This document shows positions 1-9,094 of a stretch of 64,000 nucleotides of DNA, piece by piece (positions within the stretch are counted from its first letter, which is position 1; the number at the start of each line of letters is the position of its first letter). This DNA comes from Bacteroidaceae bacterium. GTDB taxonomy: Bacteria > Bacteroidota > Bacteroidia > Bacteroidales > Bacteroidaceae. The stretch lies in assembly GCA_017534535.1 (NCBI GenBank), contig JAFXVZ010000044.1:104434-168433 (forward strand). Reading direction: 5' to 3'. A program made the translations under genes and the position numbers. The notes under the pieces were generated by a model, which was not told the origin of the DNA, made no database searches, and was given only the letters and a program-made list of their open reading frames with translations.

Positions 1-2
1 CT

Positions 3-101
3 GACCAAAAGGATTATGATGCCTTTATCGTGCGCCTGAAAAGACTAAAGGAGATATATGACTTGCATCAATGGACGGTGGCTCAACATGTATTTAGATA
101 A
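3..101 (+). CDS. C-terminal end of an unidentified protein (partial)
   Basis: An open frame enters from the left edge and ends at TAA (99-101), giving 32 residues ending in TVAQHVFR. Its codon choice looks coding and a promoter for the next gene follows at once, so it is probably the true end of a gene that begins outside the window. There is too little sequence to name a family. Confidence 0.45.
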   Translation, partial: DQKDYDAFIVRLKRLKEIYDLHQWTVAQHVFR

Positions 102-153
102 AAAGTTTTAAATCTTTAACTATTCATATACCTTTTATATTTACAAAATTTCG

Positions 154-161
154 TAACTTTG
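154..161 (+). promoter_or_regulatory. Promoter -7 box for mutA-mutB
   Basis: TAACTTTG matches the Bacteroidetes housekeeping -7 consensus TAnnTTTG and lies about 50 bp before the mutA start. The -33 region about 20 bp upstream is T-rich (TTTT near 133-136) rather than a clear TTTG. Confidence 0.6.
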
Positions 162-213
162 CATCGCTTTTAAATAGGGCAACTAATTTTTAATCTAAAT
201 AACTGATATTACA

Positions 214-2064
214 ATGGCAGAAATGAAAGAAAAGCTTTTCGAGGAGTTCTCTCCGACCACTACCGAACAGTGGGTTGAGAAGATTACTACCGACTTGAAG
301 GGCGCTCCATTTGACAAGAAGCTTGTCTGGAGAACAAACGAAGGATTCAATGTGTATCCTTTCTACCGTCTGGAGAATGTGAAGGATCTGAAGACCATCA
401 ACTCTCTTCCAGGCGAGTTTCCTTACCTGAGAGGTAACAAGAAGAAAGACAACACCTGGTTCGTGCGTCAGGACATCAAGGTTTCTAACCCTGCTGAGGC
501 TAACAAGAAGGCGCTCGATGTGTTGAATCGCGGCGTTGACTCTCTGATGTTCAGCCTCGGACACGCTGAGGTGGATGAGCAGTTCATCGAAACATTATTG
601 GCTGGTATCCTGCCACAATGTGTTGAGTTGAACTTTGCTTGCTGCATGAAGAAAGCTGAAAACCTGGCTAAGTTGCTGGTGGCTTACTTCAAGAAAAACA
701 ATTGTCCTTTGGCTGACCTGAAGGGATCTATCGACTACGACTTCATTGGCAAGATGATGACTCGTGGTCACGAACGTCAGGATGCTGTAGCAACAATGAA
801 GGCGCTGATCGAGGCAACTGCTGAGCTGCCACAGTATCAGGTAATCGGCGTAGGTGCTTTCAACCTGCAGAACGCTGGTTCATTCATCTATCAGGAACTG
901 GGCTATGCTTTGGCTTGGGGTGCTGAATATCTGAACCTGCTGACTGATGCTGGTGTTGCTGCTGAGACAGTGAACCAGAAGATGCGCTTTAACCTGGGTG
1001 TAAGTCCTAACTACTTCATGGAAATCGCCAAGTTCCGCGCTGCTCGTCTGTTGTGGGCTAACATCATGGCTACCTATACTGACAACAAGGAGGCTTGCAA
1101 GATTCACATGCATGCTGTTACTTCTACCTATAACCTTAGCGTATTCGATGCTCACATGAACCTGCTGCGTACACAGACAGAGGCTATGAGTGCTGCTCTG
1201 GGTGGCGTAGATTCAATGACCGTTACTCCATTTGACGTTACTTATGAAGAACCTAATGACTTCTCTGAGCGTCTGGCACGCAATCAGCAGTTGCTGCTGA
1301 AGGAAGAGAGCCACATGGGCCGTATCGTTGACGTAGCTGGTGGTTCTTATTATATTGAGAACCTGACAGTAGCTATTGCTGAGCAGGCTTGGAAGCTGTT
1401 CCTCGCTGTTGAGGAAGACGGTGGCTTCTATGCTCAGGTGAAGGCTGGCAAGGTGCAGGCTGCTGTGGCAGAAAGCACCAAGACTCGTCATGCTAACGTA
1501 GCTAAGCGTAAGGAGATTCTCGTTGGTACCAACCAGTATCCTAACTTTACTGAGGTAAGCAACGGCAAGAAGCCTGTTACTTGCTGCTGCGGTTGCGGTG
1601 AGGGTGAGAAGGAGATTGCTACTTTGAACTTCGACCGTGCTGCTTCTGAATTCGAGGCTCTGCGTCTGGAAACCGAGGCTGCTGCTAAGCGTCCTATTGC
1701 TTTCATGCTGACTATAGGTAACCTGGCTATGCGTCAGGCTCGCGCTCAGTTCTCTTGCAACTTCTTGGCTACAGCTGGTTACAAGGTGATTGACAACCTG
1801 GGCTTCCCAACTGTTGAGGAAGGTGTTGACGCTGCTTTGGCAGCTGACGCTGACATCGTGGTGCTCTGCTCAAGCGATGATGAATATGCAGAATATGCTG
1901 TTCCAGCATTCAAATACCTGAATGGCCGTGCTATGTTTATCGTGGCTGGTGCTCCTGCTTGCATGGAGGACCTGAAGGCTGAGGGTATCGAGAACTTTAT
2001 CCATGTTCGTTGCAACGTGCTGGAAACAATGAAGGAATATAATGCTAAATTATTGAAGAAGTAA
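214..2064 (+). CDS. mutA: Methylmalonyl-CoA mutase small (beta) subunit
   Basis: A 616-residue small subunit of adenosylcobalamin-dependent methylmalonyl-CoA mutase, which interconverts (R)-methylmalonyl-CoA and succinyl-CoA in the succinate-propionate route. The N-terminal two thirds is the mutase TIM barrel; the C-terminal ~150 residues resemble the cobalamin-binding fold but lack the DxHxxG motif present in MutB, as expected for the non-catalytic subunit. A Cys-rich patch (Cys 457, 458, 459, 461) sits in the linker between the two domains. mutB follows 6 bp after the stop, so the two are co-transcribed. Codons are strongly biased (GCT, GGT, CGT), suggesting high expression. The ATG at 214 fits family length. 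Confidence 0.96.
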   Translation: MAEMKEKLFEEFSPTTTEQWVEKITTDLKGAPFDKKLVWRTNEGFNVYPFYRLENVKDLKTINSLPGEFPYLRGNKKKDNTWFVRQDIKVSNPAEANKKALDVLNRGVDSLMFSLGHAEVDEQFIETLLAGILPQCVELNFACCMKKAENLAKLLVAYFKKNNCPLADLKGSIDYDFIGKMMTRGHERQDAVATMKALIEATAELPQYQVIGVGAFNLQNAGSFIYQELGYALAWGAEYLNLLTDAGVAAETVNQKMRFNLGVSPNYFMEIAKFRAARLLWANIMATYTDNKEACKIHMHAVTSTYNLSVFDAHMNLLRTQTEAMSAALGGVDSMTVTPFDVTYEEPNDFSERLARNQQLLLKEESHMGRIVDVAGGSYYIENLTVAIAEQAWKLFLAVEEDGGFYAQVKAGKVQAAVAESTKTRHANVAKRKEILVGTNQYPNFTEVSNGKKPVTCCCGCGEGEKEIATLNFDRAASEFEALRLETEAAAKRPIAFMLTIGNLAMRQARAQFSCNFLATAGYKVIDNLGFPTVEEGVDAALAADADIVVLCSSDDEYAEYAVPAFKYLNGRAMFIVAGAPACMEDLKAEGIENFIHVRCNVLETMKEYNAKLLKK

Positions 2065-2070
2065 GACATC

Positions 2071-4236
2071 ATGAGAAAAGATTTTAAAAACTTAGATATA
2101 TATGCAGCACTCGGTCAGGCTACCGATGGTGCTGCTTGGCAGAAGGCCAACGCTGTTACTGCCGACTGGGAAACCCCAGAGCATATCCATGTAAAACCCG
2201 CATATACCAAGGAGGACTTGGAGGGTATGGAACATCTGGACTTTGTGTCTGGTATTCCTCCATTCCTGCGTGGCCCGTATTCAGCTATGTATCCTCTGCG
2301 TCCTTGGACTATCCGTCAGTACGCTGGTTTCTCAACCGCTGAGGAGTCAAATGCTTTCTATCGCCGTAACTTGGCATCTGGTCAGAAGGGTTTGTCAGTA
2401 GCATTCGACCTTCCTACCCATCGTGGTTACGACCCAGATAACGCACGTGTAGTAGGTGATGTGGGTAAGGCTGGTGTGTCTATCTGCTCATTAGAGAACA
2501 TGAAGGTGCTGTTCAACGGTATTCCTTTGAACAAGATGTCTGTGTCTATGACCATGAACGGTGGTGTGTTGCCTATTATGGCATTCTACATCAACGCAGG
2601 TCTGGAGCAGGGTGCTAAGCTGGAAGAAATGGCTGGTACTATCCAGAACGATATCTTGAAGGAGTTCATGGTGCGTAACACCTATATCTACCCACCTGCA
2701 TTCTCTATGAAGATTATCGCTGATATCTTTGAATATACTTCACAGAACATGCCTAAGTTTAACTCAATCTCTATTTCTGGTTACCACATGCAGGAAGCAG
2801 GTGCTACCGCTGATATCGAGTTGGCTTATACTTTGGCTGATGGTATGGACTACCTCCGTACTGGTGTTAACGCAGGTATTCCTGTGGATGCTTTCGCTCC
2901 ACGTTTGTCATTCTTCTGGGCTATCGGTATGAACCACTTCATGGAGATTGCCAAGATGCGTGCTGGTCGTCTGTTGTGGGCTAAGATCGTGAAGAGCTTC
3001 GGCGCTACTAATCCTAAGTCATTGGCACTGCGTACTCACTCACAGACTTCTGGTTGGTCACTGACCGAGCAGGATCCATTCAACAACGTAGGTCGTACAT
3101 GTATTGAGGCTATGGCTGCTGCATTAGGTCACACTCAGTCTCTGCACACCAACGCTTTGGACGAGGCTATTGCATTGCCTACCGACTTCTCTGCTCGTAT
3201 CGCTCGTAATACCCAGATTTATATTCAGGAAGAGACCAATGTCTGCAAGCAGATCGACCCATGGGGCGGTTCTTACTATGTAGAGTCCCTGACCAATGAG
3301 CTGGTGCACAAGGCTTGGGAGCATATTCAGGAAATCGAGAAACTGGGCGGTATGGCTAAGGCTATCGAGACTGGTCTGCCAAAGATGCGTATCGAAGAGG
3401 CTGCTGCTCGTACTCAGGCTCGTATCGACTCTGGTGTTCAGACTATTGTTGGTACCAACAAGTACCGTCTGGATCACGAAGACCCAATCGACATTCTGGA
3501 AATCGATAACACTGCTGTTCGCTTAGAGCAGATTGAGAACCTGAAGAAGCTGCGCGCTAACCGTGATGAGGCTGCTTGTCAGGCTGCTTTGGCTGAGATT
3601 ACTGAATGCGTTCGTGACTTCGCTGAAGGTCGCAAGAGCAAGAACAACCTGTTGGCTTTGGCAGTAAAGGCAGCTGGCTTGCGTTGTACATTGGGTGAGA
3701 TTTCAGACGCTTGCGAGACTATCGTAGGTCGTTATAAAGCAGTAATTAGAACTATTTCAGGCGTGTATTCATCAGAATCTAAGAATGATAGCGACTTCGA
3801 GAAAGCTTGTCGCTTAGCTCAGGAGTTCGCAAAGAAGGAAGGCCGTCAGCCACGTATCATGGTGGCTAAGATGGGTCAGGACGGTCACGACCGTGGTGCT
3901 AAGGTCGTTGCAACTGGTTATGCCGATTGCGGCTTCGATGTGGATATGGGACCATTGTTCCAGACTCCTGCAGAAGCTGCTCGTGAGGCTGTTGAGAACG
4001 ACGTTCATGTAGTGGGCGCATCTTCTTTGGCTGCTGGTCACAAGACTTTGATTCCTCAGCTGATTGAAGAACTGAAGAAGCTGGGTCGCGAGGATATCAT
4101 CGTCATCGCAGGTGGTGTTATTCCTGCACAGGATTACGACTTCCTCTACAAGGCTGGCGTAAGCGCTATCTTCGGTCCTGGTACCTCTGTAGCTAAGGCT
4201 GCATGCACCATCCTGGAGATTCTGCTGGAAGATTGA
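2071..4236 (+). CDS. mutB: Methylmalonyl-CoA mutase large (alpha) subunit
   Basis: A 721-residue catalytic subunit. The N-terminal TIM barrel carries the substrate-binding stretch around [14 protein letters not shown], and the C-terminal cobalamin domain has DGHDRGAK with the B12-ligating DxHxxG (Asp604, His606, Gly609). With MutA it forms the heterodimeric enzyme used by Bacteroidales to make propionate from succinate. No epimerase, decarboxylase or meaB chaperone gene lies beside it. A hairpin after the stop (4270-4313) probably ends the transcript. Confidence 0.97.
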   Translation: MRKDFKNLDIYAALGQATDGAAWQKANAVTADWETPEHIHVKPAYTKEDLEGMEHLDFVSGIPPFLRGPYSAMYPLRPWTIRQYAGFSTAEESNAFYRRNLASGQKGLSVAFDLPTHRGYDPDNARVVGDVGKAGVSICSLENMKVLFNGIPLNKMSVSMTMNGGVLPIMAFYINAGLEQGAKLEEMAGTIQNDILKEFMVRNTYIYPPAFSMKIIADIFEYTSQNMPKFNSISISGYHMQEAGATADIELAYTLADGMDYLRTGVNAGIPVDAFAPRLSFFWAIGMNHFMEIAKMRAGRLLWAKIVKSFGATNPKSLALRTHSQTSGWSLTEQDPFNNVGRTCIEAMAAALGHTQSLHTNALDEAIALPTDFSARIARNTQIYIQEETNVCKQIDPWGGSYYVESLTNELVHKAWEHIQEIEKLGGMAKAIETGLPKMRIEEAAARTQARIDSGVQTIVGTNKYRLDHEDPIDILEIDNTAVRLEQIENLKKLRANRDEAACQAALAEITECVRDFAEGRKSKNNLLALAVKAAGLRCTLGEISDACETIVGRYKAVIRTISGVYSSESKNDSDFEKACRLAQEFAKKEGRQPRIMVAKMGQDGHDRGAKVVATGYADCGFDVDMGPLFQTPAEAAREAVENDVHVVGASSLAAGHKTLIPQLIEELKKLGREDIIVIAGGVIPAQDYDFLYKAGVSAIFGPGTSVAKAACTILEILLED

Positions 4237-4269
4237 TTCGGCTATTATGGTTGAAATATGCTAAATTGG

Positions 4270-4313
4270 TGGCTGCTCTCTCTGTTTTAGATGGGAGCAG
4301 CCATCTTTACTTT
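4270..4313 (+). terminator. Terminator after mutAB
   Basis: The 9-bp inverted repeat TGGCTGCTC / GAGCAGCCA (4270-4278 and 4295-4303) has a 16-nt loop and is followed by TCTTTACTTT. It overlaps an upstream in-frame ATG (4291) of the next gene, which argues against that start. Confidence 0.6.
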
Positions 4314-4335
4314 AAACAAATTGTTACAAGAGAAA

Positions 4336-5478
4336 ATGAGCAGGTTGGCAATGGTAAATGCGAAATTCTATGGTCGGAAGTCTGATGACAGCTTTCTCCA
4401 CATTGGGGTTATCGTTGAGGGTAACCGCATTGTAGGTGTGTGTAATGAGTCAGAGATTCCCGAGAGCATCCAACGTGTCGATATGCAAGGGTACAATGTG
4501 GCTCCAGGCTTTATCGACCTGTTGACAAATGGCGCAGGTGGTGGTTCTTTTGGTGTGACTGCAGAGTTCGCTGATTTGAAGTGCATGGGTGAGACAATGA
4601 TGCAGGAAGGAACAACGGGTTTTCTGGCTGCAGCTCCAAGCAATACCTTGCCGATGTACCTGAAGATGCAGGGAGCATTGCAGAATCATTCTTCAGAGTT
4701 ACCTGCCAATTTCATAGGCATGCATTTAGAAGGTCCTTTTTTCAGTATGGAATATAGAGGGGCGCATCGTGAAGACTGCGTGAGGGATTGCTCTGATGAT
4801 GAGTTGGATGCTTTATTTGGTCACCCTAACCATTATGTCAGTATGATGTCTGTTTCCCCTGAAAGGATTACAAACAAGCAGGTGGAATATCTGGAGGCTA
4901 AAGGTATCAGGGTGTCGTTTGCGCATAGTGCTGCAGGCTATGAGGAAACTTTGAGCTTTTTGGAGAAACCCCGCCATTCAGTAACTCATTTATATAATGG
5001 TATGCCTCCTATGCATCACCGCAGACCTGGTCATATACCAGCTATTTTTCACGCGAAGCCTATGACGGGTATAATTGTCGATGGCGTTCATGTGGCTTAT
5101 GAGATGGTAAGGATGGCTTATGAGATTATGCCGGATTCGCTGTATCTCTTTACTGACAGGTTTACGGAGTGCACGGCTATGAATGTGACTTATGACGCCA
5201 ACCTCGATTGTTTTAACCGTGCTGTTAATGATGGCAAAAAGGTTCTCTGTGGTTCTGCACTCAGCATGATGAAGGCTGTAAGAAACTGCGTAGAGCATGT
5301 GGGCATTTCTTTAAAGAAGGCTGTGCAGATGGCCTCCTATTACCCAGCTAAGGTGTTGGGTATTGATAAGAATGTAGGTTTGCTGGAGCCTGGCTATATG
5401 GCTAATCTTGTGGTATTTGACAACAATTGGCAGGTGCAGCACGTAATGATGAATGGTACTTGGACATACGAAAGATAA
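4336..5478 (+). CDS. nagA: N-acetylglucosamine-6-phosphate deacetylase-like amidohydrolase
   Basis: A 380-residue amidohydrolase-superfamily protein resembling NagA, which removes acetate from GlcNAc-6-phosphate in amino-sugar recycling. NagA landmarks are present: PGFID, the metal ligand Glu in HLEGPF (near residue 132), His in AHSAAGYEE and in THLYNG, substrate His in VDGVHV, and the catalytic Asp in LFTDRF. The first metal site reads LLTNG where E. coli has VQLNG, so it is probably a single-metal enzyme. I chose ATG 4336 because the farther upstream ATG at 4291 lies inside the preceding terminator; ATG 4351 is also possible. The next gene starts 18 bp downstream. Confidence 0.85.
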   Translation: MSRLAMVNAKFYGRKSDDSFLHIGVIVEGNRIVGVCNESEIPESIQRVDMQGYNVAPGFIDLLTNGAGGGSFGVTAEFADLKCMGETMMQEGTTGFLAAAPSNTLPMYLKMQGALQNHSSELPANFIGMHLEGPFFSMEYRGAHREDCVRDCSDDELDALFGHPNHYVSMMSVSPERITNKQVEYLEAKGIRVSFAHSAAGYEETLSFLEKPRHSVTHLYNGMPPMHHRRPGHIPAIFHAKPMTGIIVDGVHVAYEMVRMAYEIMPDSLYLFTDRFTECTAMNVTYDANLDCFNRAVNDGKKVLCGSALSMMKAVRNCVEHVGISLKKAVQMASYYPAKVLGIDKNVGLLEPGYMANLVVFDNNWQVQHVMMNGTWTYER

Positions 5479-5496
5479 CAACTTAATAATTGTAAT

Positions 5497-7710
5497 ATGA
5501 TAAAACAACCCGCTAAATCTTTGATGCTGGCCATATTGATGCTAACTCTTTGCATCACTGCAGCATGGGCACAGAAAGTACAGCCATATTTGGAGACAGA
5601 CGACCTACCAGATATCCTCTCGTTCCTACCACCGCCTCCTGCAGAAGGCTCTCATTTGTTTGATGCCGACATAGCAATACATAACTGGGCAAGAGAGCTA
5701 AAGCCGAGTGAACGTACTCGCAGGGCTATTTTTGAGGGAACAACCAATGTAGATACGATGGCATTGGCATTCAGTGGCGCTTTCGGCAAGAAGTTATCGA
5801 AGGAAACCACCCCTCAGACCATGTATCTGCTGGAACGGTGCATCCGTACCTTCCGTTTGGCAGCTGCCAAGCCCAAAAGGGAGTATATGCGCAAACGTCC
5901 TTTCGTTTATTTTAATGAGGGTACACTGATTCCTGAGTATGAGGAAGAAGAACGCAACACAGGTTCTTACCCTTCAGGACACACCTCTCGTGGTTGGGGT
6001 ATGGCATTGGTATTGGCTCAGCTGAATCCAGAGCGACAGGATACATTGATGTCGTGTGGCTATGAGTGGGGACAGAGTCGTGTCATTGCCAATTACCATT
6101 GGCAGAGTGATGTGGATGCTGCCCGACTGATGACTTCCGCCACCTTTGCACGTCTGCAGGCTTGTGAGGAATATCGCAAGGACTTGGCAGCAGCATTGGA
6201 TGAGTTATCTGCTGATAAACCTGTTCGCATGGGCGATGAGCAGTTGCTGAGGGAATGGATCAAAACCATTGCATCAGATGAGTTTGGTGGTCGCAAGCCT
6301 ATGACGCCATACGAGGATAAGACAGTGAGATATTTGGCTGATGAATTGGGTAAGCTGGGCTTGGAGCCTGCTTTCAATGGCAGCTGGTATCAGCCTTTTG
6401 AGATGATTGCCGTGACGGCTAAACCACAGGATAATAAGTTCTCTGTAAAAGGCAAGAGGAAAACCGAATTGCGTTATCCCGACGATGTGGTGACTTGGAC
6501 GGCTCGTGCTACTGATAGGGTGGATTTGCGTAAGGCGGAATATGTGTTCTGTGGGTTTGGTATTCATGCTCCTGAGTATGGTTGGGATGATTATGCAGGC
6601 ATTGATGTGAAGGGCAAGATTGTGATTGCGATGGTGAATGACCCAGGTTATTACGATAGCAAGCTCTTTAGAGGCAAGAATATGACTTACTATGGTCGAT
6701 GGTTGTATAAATTTGAGGAGGCTAAACGACAGGGTGCTATCGGTTGTTTGGTTTTACATAACACCGAGGCGGCAAGTTATGGCTGGCATGTGTGTGTGAA
6801 TGGTCACATGGAAGATAATCTGGCGCTCTATGACCCAGAAACCCGCAATGCAGATGAACTGGCCGTTAAGGGTTGGCTGCATGAGGATGGAGCACGTAAG
6901 CTTTTCAAGGCTGCTGGTATAGATATGGATAAGGCATTGGCATCAGCCAAGCAGCCTGGATTTAAATCATTCTCACTGAAGGTGAAGGGCGATGTCAGGA
7001 TAGCGGTAAACTATGACATTCAGCAGACGCACAATGTAGGAGGAATCTTGCGGGGCACTGATGATAGAGGTGAGGTGGTGGTGATGAATGCGCACTGGGA
7101 TCATTTGGGCATAGGAACCCCTGATGAGCGTGGTGATTCTATTTATAATGGTGCAGCTGATAATGCTTCGGGTGTAGCAAGTGCTTTGTTGGTAGCCAAG
7201 AAGTTCAAGGAACTGCCTCAGGCTCCACGTCGTAGTGTGCTCTTCCTTTTCCCGTCATCTGAGGAGAGTGGCCTCTTTGGCTCAGAGTATTATTGTACTC
7301 ATCCAGCTATGTCGATGGACAAGACTGTGGCTTGCTTGAATTTTGAAAGCATCGGACCTGCTGAATTGACAAGCGATGTAGTTATATTAGGCGGAGGTGA
7401 GACTGACCTTGACCAGTATTATGTAGCGGCAGCTGCTGCCCAGGGGAGAACCATCTTTTTTGATGATGACAATTCTGATGGCTGGTTCTTCCGTTCTGAT
7501 CATTATAACTTTGTAAAGAAAGGCGTTCCTGCCGTAGTGGTTGAGAATGGCTTACATCCTGTTGACCCAGGCCGCCCAAACAAATACCCCATGGCTTCTT
7601 GGTATCACAAGCCTTCTGATGAGTATCGCTCGGATTGGGACCTGACAGGTACGATGGCTAATGTCAATATGATTTATAGTGTCGGACTTTCGCTTTCGAA
7701 TGATGACTAA
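5497..7710 (+). CDS. Exported acid phosphatase (PAP2-type) fused to M28 metallopeptidase
   Basis: A 737-residue two-domain exported protein. A signal peptide ends near AWAQ. Residues ~50-230 form a class A acid phosphatase/PAP2 domain with KRPF, PSGHT (159-163) and SRVIANYHWQSD (His201), the usual three-part active site. Residues ~240-737 form an M28 zinc peptidase with a PA-like insert and ligands His533, Asp555, Glu589/Glu590, Glu617 and His669. The two activities should act in the periplasm or at the surface on phosphate esters and peptides. Sequence at its 3' end (7681-7710) is shared with a downstream intergenic repeat. The fusion frame is continuous and both active sites look complete. 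Confidence 0.9.
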   Translation: MIKQPAKSLMLAILMLTLCITAAWAQKVQPYLETDDLPDILSFLPPPPAEGSHLFDADIAIHNWARELKPSERTRRAIFEGTTNVDTMALAFSGAFGKKLSKETTPQTMYLLERCIRTFRLAAAKPKREYMRKRPFVYFNEGTLIPEYEEEERNTGSYPSGHTSRGWGMALVLAQLNPERQDTLMSCGYEWGQSRVIANYHWQSDVDAARLMTSATFARLQACEEYRKDLAAALDELSADKPVRMGDEQLLREWIKTIASDEFGGRKPMTPYEDKTVRYLADELGKLGLEPAFNGSWYQPFEMIAVTAKPQDNKFSVKGKRKTELRYPDDVVTWTARATDRVDLRKAEYVFCGFGIHAPEYGWDDYAGIDVKGKIVIAMVNDPGYYDSKLFRGKNMTYYGRWLYKFEEAKRQGAIGCLVLHNTEAASYGWHVCVNGHMEDNLALYDPETRNADELAVKGWLHEDGARKLFKAAGIDMDKALASAKQPGFKSFSLKVKGDVRIAVNYDIQQTHNVGGILRGTDDRGEVVVMNAHWDHLGIGTPDERGDSIYNGAADNASGVASALLVAKKFKELPQAPRRSVLFLFPSSEESGLFGSEYYCTHPAMSMDKTVACLNFESIGPAELTSDVVILGGGETDLDQYYVAAAAAQGRTIFFDDDNSDGWFFRSDHYNFVKKGVPAVVVENGLHPVDPGRPNKYPMASWYHKPSDEYRSDWDLTGTMANVNMIYSVGLSLSNDD

Positions 7711-7841
7711 AGAACTTGTCGCGACAAAATTGCTGGCGAAAAGAGCAAAGGAACAATAACCCCCTTGTCGGACTTTTCGGAGCAGCGAGAGCAGAGCCAA
7801 GCTTGCTTGAGCTATGCCGAGTCGCGACGAAATTGCCGGCG
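7681..7841. repeat. Two-copy direct repeat, related to element at 43275
   Basis: Both copies open with GTCGGACTTT (7681 and 7767) and close with a 21-bp block starting GTCGCGAC (7718-7738 and 7821-7841, two mismatches). The middle of the second copy, about 7773-7828, holds GCAGCGAG and AAGCTTGCTT and is related to an intergenic stretch at 43275-43340. The first copy overlaps the end of the phosphatase-peptidase gene. No open frame uses it. Confidence 0.6.
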
Positions 7842-7876
7842 TGAAAAAGCAGGACCAAAAGTCCTGCTTTTTTCAC
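7841..7876 (-). terminator. Terminator after the tRNA pair (works in both directions)
   Basis: GTGAAAAAGCAGGAC and GTCCTGCTTTTTTCAC pair across the loop CAAAA. A/T runs on both sides would allow termination of the minus-strand tRNAs and of the plus-strand peptidase gene. Confidence 0.8.
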
Positions 7877-7877
7877 G

Positions 7878-7950
7878 TCGGAAAGAGGCGACTCGAACGC
7901 CCGACCCCTACGTCCCGAACGTAGTGCGCTACCAACTGCGCTACTTTCCG
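7878..7950 (-). tRNA. tRNA-Pro(CGG)
   Basis: The minus strand folds into a 73-nt cloverleaf. The acceptor stem is CGGAAAG/CTTTCCG with discriminator A, the D arm is GCGC-AGTTGGTA-GCGC, the anticodon arm is CTACG/CGTAG with loop TTCGGGA, and the T arm has TTCGAGT. Anticodon CGG reads CCG. No CCA is encoded. Confidence 0.93.
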
Positions 7951-7968
7951 AGCAATGTAAATAAAAAG

Positions 7969-8041
7969 TGGTGTCACCAGGAATCGAACCGGGGACACAA
8001 GGATTTTCAGTCCTTTGCTCTACCAACTGAGCTATGACACC
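7969..8041 (-). tRNA. tRNA-Phe(GAA)
   Basis: The minus strand folds into a 73-nt cloverleaf with acceptor GGTGTCA/TGACACC, anticodon stem AAGGA/TCCTT and loop CTGAAAA (anticodon GAA), T loop TTCGATT and discriminator A. It lies 18 bp upstream of tRNA-Pro in the transcription direction, so the two are probably one transcript. Confidence 0.95.
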
Positions 8042-8114
8042 CGAAGCTTTCTACGCTGTCCGTAAAAAGCGAGTGCAAAGATAAGCAGTTTTTTCCATAC
8101 AGCAAACGAAAAAA

Positions 8115-8146
8115 TTTGTTTTTATTCAAATTTTACCTTATCTTCG
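8115..8146 (+). promoter_or_regulatory. Promoter for the CvfB-like gene
   Basis: TTTG (8115-8118) is separated by 20 bp from TATCTTCG (8139-8146), a one-mismatch match to the -7 box, 16 bp before the ATG. Confidence 0.55.
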
Positions 8147-8162
8147 CTGAAAATTATACACT

Positions 8163-8996
8163 ATGGCAATAGAACTTGGAAAATTCAATAACCTCGAGAT
8201 TGTGAAGGAGGTTGATTTCGGACTTTACTTGGATGGAGGCGATGAGGGTGAGATTCTATTACCCTCCCGTTATGTGCCTTATCAATACGAGATTGGACAG
8301 AGATTGGATGTGTTTATCTACCTTGACAACGAGGAACGTCTGGTAGCCACCACTTTGAAGCCTTACGTGCAGGTGGGTGAGTTCGCTTACCTACAGGTAT
8401 CATGGGTGAACCAGTATGGTGCTTTCCTCGACTGGGGCTTGATGAAAGATCTGTTCTGTCCTTTCCGTGAGCAGAGGCGCAAGATGGAGGTGGGCTATAA
8501 ATACATCATCCATGCCCATGTGGATGAAAGTAGTTTCCGCATCATGGCATCGGCTAAGGTGGAGAAGTATCTCTCTACTGATATGCCCCCTTATCAGCCC
8601 GATGATGAGGTAGATATCCTCATTTGGCAGCATACTAACATGGGCTATAAAGTTATTATCGATAATAAATATCAGGGTTTGGTCTATGAGAACCAAGTGT
8701 TCCGTGCCTTGGAAATTGGTGACAAACTCAAGGGTTTCATCATGCAGGTGCGTGAAGATGGTAAGGTAGATGTGGCGTTACAACGTTCTGGTCGTCAGCA
8801 GACCATTGATTTTGCCGACACCTTATTATCTTATATGGAGCGTAATGGAGGCCGTTGCTATTTGCATGACAAGAGCCCAGCCGAAGAAATCTATGAGCGT
8901 TTCAAGGTCAGTAAGAAAGTGTTCAAGAAAGCAGTGGGCGACCTTTACAAGCGTCGTCTTATTGAAATCACCGACCACGGATTGCTCTTGCTGTGA
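8163..8996 (+). CDS. CvfB-like S1-domain RNA-binding protein
   Basis: A 277-residue protein of the CvfB/YitL family, cytoplasmic RNA-binding proteins with several S1/OB folds and a C-terminal winged helix. S1-like strands are visible in GLYLDGGDEGEILLPSRYVP (near the N-terminus) and in the segment containing YGAFLDWGLMKDLF, and the final ~60 residues (KVSKKVFKKAVGDLYKRRLI) look like the winged-helix end. It has no signal peptide. Its exact role is not established here; family members influence RNA turnover and virulence gene expression in Firmicutes. It appears to be monocistronic. Confidence 0.85.
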   Translation: MAIELGKFNNLEIVKEVDFGLYLDGGDEGEILLPSRYVPYQYEIGQRLDVFIYLDNEERLVATTLKPYVQVGEFAYLQVSWVNQYGAFLDWGLMKDLFCPFREQRRKMEVGYKYIIHAHVDESSFRIMASAKVEKYLSTDMPPYQPDDEVDILIWQHTNMGYKVIIDNKYQGLVYENQVFRALEIGDKLKGFIMQVREDGKVDVALQRSGRQQTIDFADTLLSYMERNGGRCYLHDKSPAEEIYERFKVSKKVFKKAVGDLYKRRLIEITDHGLLLL

Positions 8997-9022
8997 AAAT
9001 TGCTAAAAAAATAGGCTATTCT

Positions 9023-9054
9023 ATTGCAAGCTCCATAAACTTTACGTACATTTG
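9023..9054 (+). promoter_or_regulatory. Promoter for the ROK kinase gene
   Basis: ATTG (9023-9026) is followed after 20 bp by TACATTTG (9047-9054), leaving a 40-bp leader before the ATG. Confidence 0.65.
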
Positions 9055-9094
9055 TGAGCAGAAAATAATTTTTTAACTTTAAAATATTAATATC

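Noticed and set aside
102-213. Cobalamin riboswitch before mutA
   Set aside because: Only about 110 bp are available, occupied by a promoter, and no B12-box-like sequence is seen.
4291-4335. Upstream ATG start of the nagA-like gene
   Set aside because: It lies in the arm of the mutAB terminator and adds 15 residues with no family match.
7664-8026. Protein-coding frame on the minus strand across the tRNA pair
   Set aside because: It crosses tRNA-Pro and most of tRNA-Phe, so the open frame is a by-product of tRNA and repeat sequence.
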